The notes beneath the pieces were generated by a model. That model saw nothing but the letters and a program-made list of their open reading frames with translations, was not told the DNA's origin and did not search any database. This document shows positions 1-9,394 of a DNA stretch of 64,000 bases, one piece after another. Numbering within the stretch: the first letter of the stretch is position 1; each line of letters opens with the position of its first letter. A program made the translations under genes and the position numbers. The stretch lies in contig JAJOZX010001565.1 in NCBI GenBank assembly GCA_023014485.1, positions 253,001 to 317,000 of the forward strand, in the 5' to 3' direction. This DNA comes from Bathynomus jamesi (taxonomy: Eukaryota; Arthropoda; Malacostraca; Isopoda; Cirolanidae).

Positions 1-2
1 AG

Positions 3-119
3 GAAGTTAAGAGGTGGCTCCAGCGGAACCCAGCGAACTTTTACCAGCAAGGAATAAAGGAGCTTGTTTCGAGGTGGAGGAAAGCCGTAGAAAAGGATGG
101 AGACTATGTGGGAAAATAA
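3..119 (+). pseudogene. mariner transposase, C-terminal tail
   Basis: The first 117 bases read as the last 38 codons of a mariner-type transposase ending in a TAA stop. The pattern resembles the usual C-terminus: a run ending in GIKELVSRWRKAV, then an acidic stretch and GDYVGK before the stop, matching the 'LxxRWxKCVxxxGDYxE' tail of mariner proteins. The catalytic part lies upstream of the window. About 80 bases of A-rich 3' sequence follow. It is probably the end of a full or partial element entering from the left; whether that copy is intact cannot be seen. Confidence 0.7.
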
Positions 120-254
120 AAACTTGTAAAAAAGGTATGTAACTACTTGTGTACAAAATTTCTCGAACTTACAAGGAAACTTGAAAAGGAAAAAAAAGGT
201 AGGGCAAAATCTATTGAGTGGCCCTCGTATTATTTTCGGTTAGGGCTTTTTTAT

Positions 255-287
255 CTATTATTATTATTATTATTGAATTATTATTAT
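255..287. repeat. (TTA)n tract
   Basis: Short interrupted TTA repeat immediately before a tRNA-like SINE head. It is probably the tail of an earlier SINE or a plain microsatellite. Confidence 0.7.
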
Positions 288-290
288 AAG

Positions 291-380
291 GAGGCGCCTC
301 AGTGGTGTAGTGGTTAGCATCGCTGACTATGAATCCATTGGCCACGGGATCGAGACCCGGTGACGGCAGCCGGCGCGCAA
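291..380 (+). repeat. tRNA-derived SINE head (first copy)
   Basis: The segment carries RNA polymerase III promoter-like boxes. Box A resembles TGGTGTAGTGGTTAGCATCG, and box B resembles GGGATCGAGACCC about 40 bases later. The acceptor arm does not close properly, so it is read as a SINE head and not a working tRNA gene. A related copy follows about 150 bases downstream. Confidence 0.5.
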
Positions 381-435
381 CAAAACCCAGCTGTTCATCC
401 TTCCACAAAATAAAGAAAGTGGTTGGTAGATAAAT

Positions 436-614
436 GGGTACCCTAGGTGGCCTAGTGGTTAAGACGCTGGGCTGCTGGTGGGGCATGGTTCGGATTCCAT
501 GTTAAACTGTAAGTCTAAGGTGGAGTGAAAATCTTGACCTTCGTCAGAATGAAAAATTCGGGCGGAAGCTAACCAAAGGTTACCGAAGTCATTATTATTA
601 TTATTATTATTATG
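436..614 (+). repeat. tRNA-derived SINE with (ATT)n tail
   Basis: Box A (about 448-467, GGCCTAGTGGTTAAGACGC) and box B (487-498, GGTTCGGATTCC) are followed by about 90 bases of non-tRNA body and an (ATT)n tail at 591-614. Head, body and simple-repeat tail in this order are the standard layout of a tRNA-derived SINE. The boxes are close to consensus, but the acceptor stem does not pair. Confidence 0.65.
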
Positions 615-818
615 TATATGTATATGTAAACATGTCAAAATTATTTAAATTCGTCATGTGATTTCAATACCTTCTGTAATAAAAACAGTGACAACTCAAC
701 CGTGATCTGTTTATGGTTCACTGCGGGGTCGCCGTTTAATCAATTTAAAAAATCTGAGGAAATTATCATTCAATTTTGGTGACGAGATCTCTCTCTCTCC
801 CTCTTTCATATATATACA

Positions 819-934
<116 letters not shown>

Positions 935-1710
935 AACACAGACCGTGCATGGAAAAAGGAACTCTTCTGGGAAATTACATCCACTATAGTTCGAATAAGT
1001 AACGATAAATGACAAATACTATAGTTTTTCTTTTTCATGATGGAAAGCCCAACGTGTGCAACGGGTTACACACAAAGAGGCCCCAAAATATAGCTTCCCT
1101 CACCAGCTATCTACAAAGCAGATAGGATCCAGCTTTGGGACAGGATCTAGGGTTTACAGCTTACACCTAGCCTACTACATTCAGGACCTCAATATACGCA
1201 AGAAACGCGTTGCATTCACGTCGGATTGAATACATCAAAGAAAAAGGGGTAACTATTGTATTTTTAGCCAAAAAACAAAACTTAAACCTCAACCGGGACA
1301 TTGAGCGTCCACTTTTCAAGGCACATAACACGTCCGTTTAATATACACAAATTCAGAATGGTTCCTTGAGAAACTTATATGATAAATACAGACCGTGCAT
1401 GGAACAAGGAACTCTTCTGCGAAATTACATCGACTATAGTTCGAATGAGCAGATAGGATCCAACTTTGGATCCTGTCTGCTTTGCAGATAGCTGGTGAGG
1501 GAAGCTATATTTTGGGGCCTCTTTGCGAGTAACCCGGTGCCCACGTTGGGCTTTCCATCATGAAAAAGAAGAACTATAGTAATTGTCATTTATCATTACT
1601 TATTCGAACTATAGTAGATGTAATTTCCCAGAAGAGTTCCTTGTTTCATGCACGGTCTGTGTTTAACATATAAGTTTCTCAGGGGACCATTCTGAGTTTG
1701 TGTATATATA
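935..1710. repeat. fold-back member of a dispersed ~420-bp repeat family
   Basis: One unit reads forward from about 935 to 1348. A partial forward copy follows (1349-1440), then an inverted partial copy (1441-1700), so 935-1150 and 1447-1668 can pair. Landmarks are ACAGACCGTGCATGGAA near the outer edge and CAGAATGGTTCC / GGGACCATTCTG at the ends. The same family recurs at about 46476-47075. No coding capacity is seen. It behaves like a non-autonomous inverted-repeat element. Confidence 0.75.
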
Positions 1711-2171
1711 TATATATATATATATATACAGGGCCGGATCTAGAAGTTGCGAGGCCCTAGGCAGATCTAGAAATTGCGAGGCCCTAGGCCTATATATATG
1801 AAAATATGGACTTAATTATCGGTACTATACCAGCAATATTAGAATCCCGCATAGACAGAACTATGCCAGCACTTAAAAATTAAACCAACCCAAAATAATC
1901 ACGCATGGAAATTGTATAAGAAATATAAATAAACCATACAAATAAGTATAAATTATAATATGAATCAAGATTTGTATCGAAAATATAAGACAATGATTTC
2001 TAAGATTTATATAATATTATAGGTAATGACTTTCCATAGTATACAAACGTTTTTGTTTTTCATATGTGATGTATAAGAGATGTTGACATTTCATTTTTTA
2101 TAATAGTGAGCGATCGACTTATCAGGCTAAATATTAATGCTTTAATATTTGGTCCAGATGCTCCTTGAATA

Positions 2172-2745
2172 TTACAGCAATGCTTTTCTACTTTTCTTCG
2201 AGCTAAACCAGTGGTTCTTAACCTGGGGGGCGCGCCCCCCTAGAAACAGGAATTTCTCTAATTGTATTTGTTATTCTCTTAACGAGAGCATGGGCTAATA
2301 TTGAGAAGCTATTGAGAATGTTATTTTGATTGAAGGGGAGCGTGGAGGGAAGGACCGATTCCTAGAGGGGGCATGGTAGTAAAAAGGTTAAGAACCACTG
2401 AGCTAAACTCTTCAATTAATTGAGAATAATCTAATGGATTTGTTATATCGTTTTCTATTGATAACATAGCTAATGATTGCAATCTCGCTTGAGACATGGT
2501 GGAACGCAAATATGTTTTAATAAGTTTGAGAAGCGAGAAACTTCTTTCAGCCGAAGCAACAGTAACTGGGATGGTTAATACTATTCGAAGTGCAACATAA
2601 ACATTAGGATAAATCTCACTTAGTTGTTTTTGAACTATATAAACAAGGGCATTTCCGAGATCTGTTTTGTCAGGTATAAACCTGCAAAGTACTTTAAGTT
2701 CTTCATAGAGTTCTAAATCATTAATATCACTTAAACAGAGCGCGC
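2172..2745 (-). pseudogene. hAT transposase C-terminal fragment (ZMYM1-like)
   Basis: On the minus strand an open frame encodes the hAT dimerisation region. Visible motifs are VASAERSFSLLKLIKTYLRS followed by TMSQARLQSLAMLSIE, typical of zinc-finger MYM-type 1-like hAT proteins, and then a short Lys-rich tail and a stop. The frame is broken near its end by the 192-bp MITE at 2209-2400. The BED finger and the catalytic residues are absent. It is a relic within the element at 1729-2824. Confidence 0.8.
2209..2400. mobile_element. hAT MITE with perfect target duplication
   Basis: A 192-bp element has inverted ends CAGTGGTTCTTAACC and GGTTAAGAACCACTG. It is flanked on both sides by the identical 8-mer AGCTAAAC (2201-2208 and 2401-2408). 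End sequence, size and 8-bp duplication are diagnostic of a non-autonomous hAT insertion. It landed inside the coding part of the older hAT relic, so it is the younger event. Confidence 0.95.
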
Positions 2746-2821
2746 AAAACGGCTTGAGCGAGGCCCCCTTTGGCGCGAGGCCCTAGGCGATCGCCTAGTT
2801 CGCCTATAGCTAAATCCGGGC

Positions 2822-2824
<3 letters not shown>

Positions 2825-2870
<46 letters not shown>
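2825..2870. repeat. (TA)n microsatellite
   Basis: Pure TA alternation bordering the right end of the hAT element. Confidence 0.97.
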
Positions 2871-2871
<1 letters not shown>

Positions 2872-3073
2872 TGTGTATATAAATCAGAAGTTAATGAACT
2901 TCCGAACAGGGTCGAAAGGCCAATCAGAGCGCTTTATTTTCCGTAAACCTGAAGCAAGTCGTGGGATAGTTCCTCAGGCCACGCCCACCACACAGTGCAC
3001 CAATGAGAGCATCGCGTTCTCAATGTGGACAGGTCTGGGGGTGGATCCTTCTTACTCGGCATTCGCTTTCACA

Positions 3074-3112
3074 TATAAAAGAACCATCTTCGTCCCTCAG
3101 CCTCATTCAGTT
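3074..3112 (+). promoter_or_regulatory. candidate TATA + initiator core promoter
   Basis: TATAAAA at 3074-3080 is followed at the textbook distance by arthropod-type initiators: TCATTC at 3103-3108 (A at 3105, 31 bases from the TATA start) and overlapping TCAGTT at 3107-3112. A start codon with a splice donor lies 40 bases further on. The match is by spacing and consensus only. Confidence 0.5.
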
Positions 3113-3152
3113 ATTTTTTCTCAATGTGCGCTTCACTTAGTTACAATCCACA

Positions 3153-3259
3153 ATGAGTGCTAACAACTGTGATGAAATAACATCGTAAGTGGGGCTTCTC
3201 TCATATTCTGCAATGCTTTTTTTCGTGATATAATTTTGCATTCGTAGTTATATATATAT

Positions 3260-3316
<57 letters not shown>

Positions 3317-3477
3317 TGTGCTTTTGTTTTTATTTCGGCAGGGGTGCAGAAGCCGTTAATGCCAAATTAGATCGATATGTCACACCGTCCGTTTTTGAAG
3401 ATGGACATAATATAAGTATCGTTTCATGCAAACACAATAATTTACAGGAATATATATATATACACACACACTCCTGA
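3153..3477 (+). CDS. candidate short spliced ORF behind the promoter
   Basis: An ATG in good context (CACA before it) opens a short frame, M-S-A-N-N-C-D-E-I-T-S, that runs into a strong splice donor (GTAAGT at 3185). The next good acceptor is TTTATTTCGGCAG ending at 3341. Joining them keeps the frame open for 45 more codons to a TGA at 3475-3477, through (TA)/(CA) sequence near its end, so a further donor may be missed. The intron holds a TA microsatellite. I do not recognise the peptide. It may be the 5' end of a host gene, an alternative first exon, or chance. A small upstream ATG frame starts at 3124. Confidence 0.35.
3248..3312. repeat. (TA)n microsatellite in the candidate intron
   Basis: Two TA blocks interrupted by one AA step, inside the proposed intron. 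Confidence 0.95.
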
Positions 3478-3897
3478 ATACTGAGAAGTGATTTTTAACG
3501 TTCCCCAGAGCAGCTTCGTGGATTCTGTTATTTCATGCTGTAGATAATCGCACGTTTTTTACGTCCCAAGATATTGACAGCGTTCGTTTGTGCAACCATA
3601 GAATTGGGGGTGTTGGACGGTAGGAATGCACCATGTTGTTTTACACACGAAATGTAAGTGAAAAATTAAATGTTCACATTCCAAACCCGCAATTTCTGTC
3701 AATGCGCTTAAATTACAAATTCTGTTTTAGTTTGAACTCTATGTACAGTTGCCCGCATATGTAATGTTCTTCGCCTCACAGGCGACTCCGGACATGTGGA
3801 AACGCCGCAGCGATAGTCAAGGTACCCTAACTGGGCGAAGGTGGGGTGAATGGAGGATAACCGAGTCCAACAACATATAACATTGATATACAGGTAA

Positions 3898-4749
3898 GGC
3901 GCGTTCAAAAATTACATAACGCTATTTTTGCTAAAAACTGACACCCCTCCCCCACCTGTAACGTTCCCTAAAGTGTTGGGTGTGGCAGTGGCGGTTCCTC
4001 ATATGGGCAATATGGGCAGCCGCACAGGGCGGCATTTGTGGAGGGGCGGCATGAGCGCCTGCAAAAAAAATAAAAATAAAAATAAGAATAAATAAATAAA
4101 GAAATAAATAAAAATAAAAAATAAAATAAAATAAATAATAAAAGATCAATGACTTTGCATCAAGGAAGGTAAGAAGAGTCAGGCTTTAGATGGCAGTTGT
4201 GCTGTGGTGCAATTTATTTTGTTTCTTGTTCAAAGTGTAGCATAATAATTACCCTCTCTTAAGTGTCTTATTCTATTTATGTGATAGAGCATTTGTACAA
4301 TTTAGAAATTTGATTCTCTAGTTTATTTATGGCAGTTGTGCAATTTAATTTGTATTTTTCCTGTTCATAGTATCATAATTACATTCTCTTAAGTGAGTTA
4401 TTCTATTTACGTGATGAAGGATTTGTAAAATTCAGAAATTTGAGTCTTTGTTTTGGTTCTGAAGTTCCAACAATTAGTCCAATAAAAAGTTATTTTGTGA
4501 AAGAGTTATGTCTGTCCTTTATTTTGGGGGGATTCGAATGTGTGTGTGTTGGCGAACAGGGGGGGGGGCGCTGAAGGTGAGGTTCGCCCAGGGCGTCATG
4601 TAAGCTAGGACCGCCACTGGGGTGTGGGATGGGGTAAGTGTTACATAACATCTTAAGGGGTGACTGGTCTAGCGTTACAGAACATTCCTGCGGGATCTGG
4701 GGTGTCAAGTTTTAGCAAAAATAACGTTACGTAGTATTTGAACGGCCCC
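3898..4749. mobile_element. TAA-flanked MITE (PIF/Harbinger-like) with nested hAT
   Basis: The ends form a ~60-bp imperfect inverted repeat. The left starts GGCGCGTTCAAAAATTAC, and the complement of the right starts GGGGCCGTTCAAATACTAC; both continue into a GCTATTTTTGCTAAAA-type stretch. TAA sits on both flanks (3895-3897, 4750-4752), which fits a 3-bp target duplication. There is no transposase. The element is about 218 bp without the hAT insert it carries at 3986-4619. Confidence 0.7.
3986..4619. mobile_element. non-autonomous hAT, exact 8-bp target duplication
   Basis: The ends CAGTGGCGGTTCCT and AGGACCGCCACTG are inverted, and both flanks read GGGTGTGG (3978-3985 and 4620-4627). The 634-bp body is AT-rich with A-rich simple sequence and no recognisable protein. 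It is nested inside the MITE at 3898-4749, so it is the younger insertion. Confidence 0.93.
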
Positions 4750-4752
4750 TAA

Positions 4753-5288
4753 TTATACTGTAATGTCACAGTTCAACGCTCTTGACGATCATATTAATCG
4801 TTTATCTTTATGAACACAATGTTTACTACTCTTATACAGTAATAAGGTTCCATTATGATTACTGCAAGTCTATATGAATAGATACCACAATACAACTTTT
4901 TATATACCAGTGAATTTGAACCAAAGATAGACATTACACAACCATCCTCCACACTCCCTCATTCCGTTTCCCCACCCCCACCCACCAGTCTCGCGTATAT
5001 TAAATCATTATGTAACAATAATAACAAAGCTGTTTGTAGAGTCTATGTGCAGCTTTAAACCTTTACTAACTTACGAATCTACGCGATTGACATTGAGCGA
5101 GAAAAAGATTGAGACAGTGTGAGATAGAGCGAGGTAGAGGGGCAGAGAAAGTTAGTAGGAAATGGCTTATCGATTGCTACACAAAGAACTTGTTAACAGT
5201 TTCGATCTGAATAACAGTAACTGATTATCAAAATCACATAAGAATAATCCACGGTTAATCGGTTATACTAGCATAAACATATATATAC
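4753..5288. other. no recognisable feature
   Basis: AT-rich sequence with a C-rich patch near 4970-4985. I see no protein similarity, no clear inverted repeats and no RNA gene. Confidence 0.6.
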
Positions 5289-5289
5289 T

Positions 5290-5296
5290 GTGTGTG

Positions 5297-5341
<45 letters not shown>
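5290..5341. repeat. (TA)n microsatellite
   Basis: TG/TA alternation with one phase break. Confidence 0.97.
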
Positions 5342-5343
<2 letters not shown>

Positions 5344-5849
5344 CTTATAAATTCATACAATATTATACTAATCTTTGTGAAATGACGTTGATGGGCCAAA
5401 GCGTGGTGTTGACATGGTTACTTGCCGTCGCCGTCCAGGAGAGACTTACATATGGGTGTATCAGTAAAAACCGTAAGGTGACGTTGCATGAAGCAAGATA
5501 TCACCACCGGTTTGTGGTTGATGCCTATTATATTAATAGTGTTTTCCAGATTGTATTTGTATTATCAGTGTGGAGAGAAAATTATGTAATCATGATGGCC
5601 AGATAAACCCATTAATGTTTTCCAGATTTCCTGTTGCATTATCAATGTGGGATATTGATGTTAACAAGGAATATATATATAGAGTATTTATACAATAAAA
5701 CACCAATTCTTTATTACAACAAATATACAGTGGTTGAGACTGTTTTACTAAATAGTTTATCATACAAAATGATAGTCATACAAAATGCTCACAATTTGCC
5801 ATAAGTGGCACATCTATACCCGGTTCAAAGTTAGTATTTGGACCATCCC
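5342..5849. other. no recognisable feature
   Basis: Open frames here run through low-complexity sequence and match nothing I know. The stretch near 5680-5850 probably belongs to the 3' flank of the Tc1-like element on the minus strand. Confidence 0.5.
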
Positions 5850-7180
5850 CATTATCTGTGAGGCATAGATGCAACATGGTTATATATGATGTGTAGGTTC
5901 CTTCGAAACGTCTCCCACTCAGCCATAGTGTGATTCAGCAGCTGGCAGCTGCTCCGCTCCTACCCAGGCTCCCGCCAGTTCACCACATTCCCCTACATGT
6001 TCTCAATGGGATTGAGGTCATACCCCTTACTAGGCCAGTCCAGTAGTTCTAGATTTCGCTGCTCCTCGAACCACCTAACAGTCCTAACAATCCTGTCGGT
6101 GTGGATGGGAGAGTTGTCCTACAAATGGATTTTAAATATTAAAAGTAATATTATATCTCATTCATACGCTTCATCAGTAACCCACTATTGGAGATAGGTT
6201 TTAACCCCTATGTATTAGGGATTTCTCTCAGCTAAATGTAATTGTGCGCCGTTATACAAATAATACAGTCTGCAGTTATCCAGAATAAAATCCTAAAGTG
6301 TTGTCATAGTACTGAGAGAGTTAAAGAACAATTTTATAACCATTATTCGTCCTATGTAAATGTGGAAACCGGACATACAAATGTGTGTAATACATAAATC
6401 TTACTCCAGTAATAGTATAATATTCTATAACACACAAATACAACATACCTACATAAAGATAATCTGCTCAGGATAGGGCAAGGCATACGCGCGTACAGAA
6501 GTCAGCATCACCTCCTCCATGATCTCTATATATTGATCTGCCGTAAACCTCCCGTGGATTTCAGTCAGGAATCCTAGTCCTTGCAGGTGCATCCATCCTC
6601 ACACATTCGCCGTCACGTCCCACTCCGTGCCACTTGGTAAATATTTTGGCGAGCATATCTCGTGTTGTCCTGTCGCCAACACCGAAGACGGCCGTGAGTT
6701 GTAAAAGCAAACGTCTTCTCGTCAGAGAAGATACAGTAACTCTATTGCAGTATGCGAGATCATCATTTATATGCTGGTGAGTAATCGAGAGCCTGGCCTG
6801 AAGATGACTATCCTCGATCTTCTCATTTTTGGCAGGAGTACGTTTGTGATATCCTGCTTCATGCAACCGTCTCCTTACGGTGTCCACTGACACGCCCATA
6901 TGTAGTGTCTCCCGGATGGCAGCTGCGTTGTTGATAGGATTGTTCTGCACTTCATTGATTATGCTCCGGTCTTCTTCTGGGGTGATCTTTCTTGGTGCCT
7001 AACACTTCACACTTCGGACGATCTAGCAGATTCCCAGTCTCCTACCACCTCTGCACCCAACGTTGAACAGTAGGCTTCGAAATTCCCAGTTCCATGACTA
7101 TGTCAGCTACAGAGAGGCCTGCTTCCCGCAGACCAATTACACCAGTACACATTTGAAAACTTGTCGATCGATTTTTACAA
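5850..7180 (-). pseudogene. Tc1-like transposase, decayed, with apparent intron
   Basis: Reading the minus strand gives, in order, a helix-turn-helix region (SVADIVMELGISKPTVQRW, near 7100), a second helix-turn-helix with MGVSVDTVRRRLHEAGY, the first catalytic block with FSDEKTFAF (near 6735), and the last block with WPSKGYDLNPIENMW (near 6030), which carries the terminal Asp/Glu. This is the architecture of a ~340-aa Tc1 protein. It has a frameshift near 6740 and several stops. Between FM(Q) and DNSPIHT the frame is split by a 330-base segment with GT-AG ends. It is inactive. Confidence 0.85.
6119..6448 (-). other. apparent spliceosomal intron inside the Tc1 relic
   Basis: On the minus strand the coding sequence ...IFM(Q/stop) is followed by GTATGT, 330 bases later by CCATTTGTAG, and coding resumes exactly at GACAACTCT (DNS). 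Conserved Tc1 residues flank the junction in the right phase: the family normally reads QDNSPxH there. Introns are unusual in Tc1 transposases; an insertion that happens to leave GT-AG ends is the alternative. Confidence 0.5.
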
Positions 7181-7189
7181 ACTAGTTGG

Positions 7190-7640
7190 TGATTCTATAT
7201 AATTTGAGTGCGCTGATCTCAAAAATATAGTTAGTTTTTCCCTATCACGTATGGTGTTCTTACTACAGGGTGTGTCATAAATCCCCATTTATCCCCAAAT
7301 GTGAACCATCTTATCGAGACCAACATTGGATTGCACATGCAAAACCATAAATTTTGTTGTTATAGACTACAGTAACGCTTACATAATAATGTAGGGTAAA
7401 TATATATAACAACCAGTCCCGTTCCCAGCAAAATACTCTCTCCCCTCCCATCAATGGGTGGTTAACATTTGGGGACAGATGAGGTATTACAACACCCCTT
7501 GTAGCACGAAATCTTTAGGTGATAGAGTAAAACCTAATTAAAGCAGAATTAAATAGCTCCTAGCTCTTGGACAAGCATATTGCTTGTTTATGAAAGAATA
7601 AAAAAATAACTGAAAGAAAAAATATATTTACCTTCTTTAC
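7190..7640. other. no recognisable feature
   Basis: AT-rich spacer between the Tc1 relic and the divergent gene pair. A block near 7410-7490 has inverted similarity of a few bases only (CCCATTTATCCCC near 7284 and GTGGTTAACATTTGGGG near 7450). Confidence 0.4.
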
Positions 7641-7648
7641 CAAGCGAA

Positions 7649-8269
7649 CTATGTGTCGGATGCCAATAAATTGTTCTCCTGCAATCTAGACACCAAAAGT
7701 TCTGCAGAGTCCTTAGGCAGATTCAAATCCCTGACTAAGTCATTTAGTTCGGCTTGGGTTAATGGTTTAGGAGGATCTCGGTCAGCTGTTGGCTGTTCAT
7801 AAACATCACCATTGTCTGGATTTGGAGCTGAATCAGAATCTGAATTGTATTGATCCAGACTCTCGGGTGGGCGGGTAATAGGAACTTCTGGACCATGGGG
7901 TACCGGCCTTATTGCAGATGGAAGACTTGGGTATTGAAGGCTCTCTTTATTCTTTGCATTATAACCTTTAACATTGCAAGAACAGAAGTAGCAGTCGTCG
8001 GTATGGTTTCTAGGCTCACGCCATACCATAGGGATCCCAAATGGCAAACTTTTCTTTTTACCTTTGCTCCAATTCCTTAGTGCCGCAACACACGTAAGGC
8101 AAACCTTGTGTGGAGCCCAACTTTTGTCTTGATCTCCTAATTTAATTCCAAAATAAGCATGATAAGCTCTCTTAATGAAGGTCGTTACATTTGTCCTTTG
8201 TTTTACAACATACCGACCACAAATATAACAAAATATGTCTGGACTATGGGTACATCCTCTAGAAGCCAT
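7649..8269 (-). CDS. transposase-like family protein, N-terminal part (left paralogue)
   Basis: An open frame of 206 codons starts MASRGC, and its N-terminus matches the intact gene at 9395-11095: FCYICG, AYHAYFG, GDQDK-WAPH, VCLTC, FGIPMVWREP and DCYFC. The Cys pairs suggest a zinc-binding N-terminal domain. A hinge rich in Asp, Ser and Pro follows, then a short helix region ending SRLQENNLLA. The family I recall from spiders, aphids and other invertebrates is two to three times longer. Here the frame stops soon after the hinge, although a donor-like AAGGTAAATA lies just past the stop. It could be a truncated relic or a first exon. It is divergently oriented to its paralogue, with starts 1.1 kb apart. 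Confidence 0.6.
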   Translation of the reverse strand: MASRGCTHSPDIFCYICGRYVVKQRTNVTTFIKRAYHAYFGIKLGDQDKSWAPHKVCLTCVAALRNWSKGKKKSLPFGIPMVWREPRNHTDDCYFCSCNVKGYNAKNKESLQYPSLPSAIRPVPHGPEVPITRPPESLDQYNSDSDSAPNPDNGDVYEQPTADRDPPKPLTQAELNDLVRDLNLPKDSAELLVSRLQENNLLASDT

Positions 8270-9394
8270 TATTAAAATTTTAAAGACGTAATGTTAGAAT
8301 TATATATCTGAAAAATATGAAAAAACGAAATTAATTAAAGATAAAAAAAGGTAAAAAATTACAAAACGCCCCAAAATTGTTTTGCTAATAACTTTAATAC
8401 TGGGTGATAGAAAAAAACTGGTAGCAGTTTTGAATTCAGCGCAGCGAACTGCTTCAGAATCACAACTCAAAATAAAGAAATCGATTTTCATGCAGACCTG
8501 TGAGCTATCCGGCCTCGCTGTGCAATTTTAGCTTGAGCTGGATTCATTATATCACCGTGTAACAAAAAAATTTTTTTTCTTTGTTTCTGGGCAATAACCT
8601 TTATTTTCTGATTCATTATGCTTCAAATCACTGGAAAAAAGCTGTCAGTGATTTTAAACTTCGGGTTTGTTGTCAGTACATCGATTTTGTTGAAATAAGA
8701 ATATTATTATTTTTTAACCCTATATGGACATCTGCGACAGATCTGTAAACGCTTCAAAATTTACTATATATTTATCGAAACAAGTACATTTTAACTTAAA
8801 TGACGATATCGTCAAATTTGTAACGGTTCAAGGAGTTTATATCACGAATTGGCAACTCCTACTGCAGAAAACCGAGCTTTAATGAAAAAAATAAGTTAGT
8901 GCGTCAGTAGAAGTAAAAGTGTATGGTTACGCAGTTCGTTTTTTATTTTTTATCACTTTATTTGATTAAAGGTAAGTTGAATAATTTTTTATTGCTCAAT
9001 ATATGTTGTTAGAGTGGCTGAAGTAATATAAAACAATTCTGATAAACTGAGCACTAGAATATTTTATTGAAACGTAACAATATTGATGGCTCTGACATCC
9101 ATGCCTTCTTTGCCACGTGGTATAAGGTTGTCCAATTTGTATTATATATATTACATTATATATATATTATATATATTATTATATATATTATATATATATT
9201 ATTTATATATATATATTATTATATATATATATATTACATTAAAAATCACATATTTATGTTCAAAGTACTCTAAATGAATGTTTAATATAGGTAAAAAAAA
9301 TTTAAGACAAAAATAAGAATTATGTCCATATAGGGTTAAATTAATCCATTATCTTTACTTTTTCAGACGTGTGACGTGTGACGAAGTTACTGTT
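8270..9394. other. AT-rich region between the divergent paralogues
   Basis: The only structure visible is an irregular TA-rich microsatellite (about 9137-9245) and a short inverted pair, CCCTATATGGACA at 8719 and its complement at 9321. A polypyrimidine run with TTTTCAG ends at 9366, just upstream of the right-hand start, and could be a splice acceptor. Confidence 0.4.

Larger units (their letters stand above)
1729..2824 (-). mobile_element. hAT element, ZMYM1-like, truncated
   Basis: The ends are imperfect inverted repeats: CAGGGCCGGATCTAG on the left and the complement of CAGGCCCGGATTTAG on the right. Both lie in TA repeat, so the flanking TATATATA on each side fits an 8-bp target duplication but proves little. 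Inside is the C-terminal part of a hAT transposase on the minus strand, itself split by a smaller hAT MITE. At about 1.1 kb the element is far shorter than an autonomous copy. Confidence 0.8.

Noticed and set aside
291..500. Two possible functional tRNA genes
   Set aside because: Boxes A and B are present but acceptor and T stems do not pair well, and the second copy has a non-tRNA body and an (ATT)n tail; SINEs fit better.
5292..5606. 104-codon plus-strand ORF
   Set aside because: It starts in a TA microsatellite and the remaining residues show no family or coding signature.
8712..9338. Small transposon bounded by CCCTATATGGACA inverted pair
   Set aside because: The inverted match is about 13-18 bases only, with no target duplication; it may be chance in AT-rich DNA.
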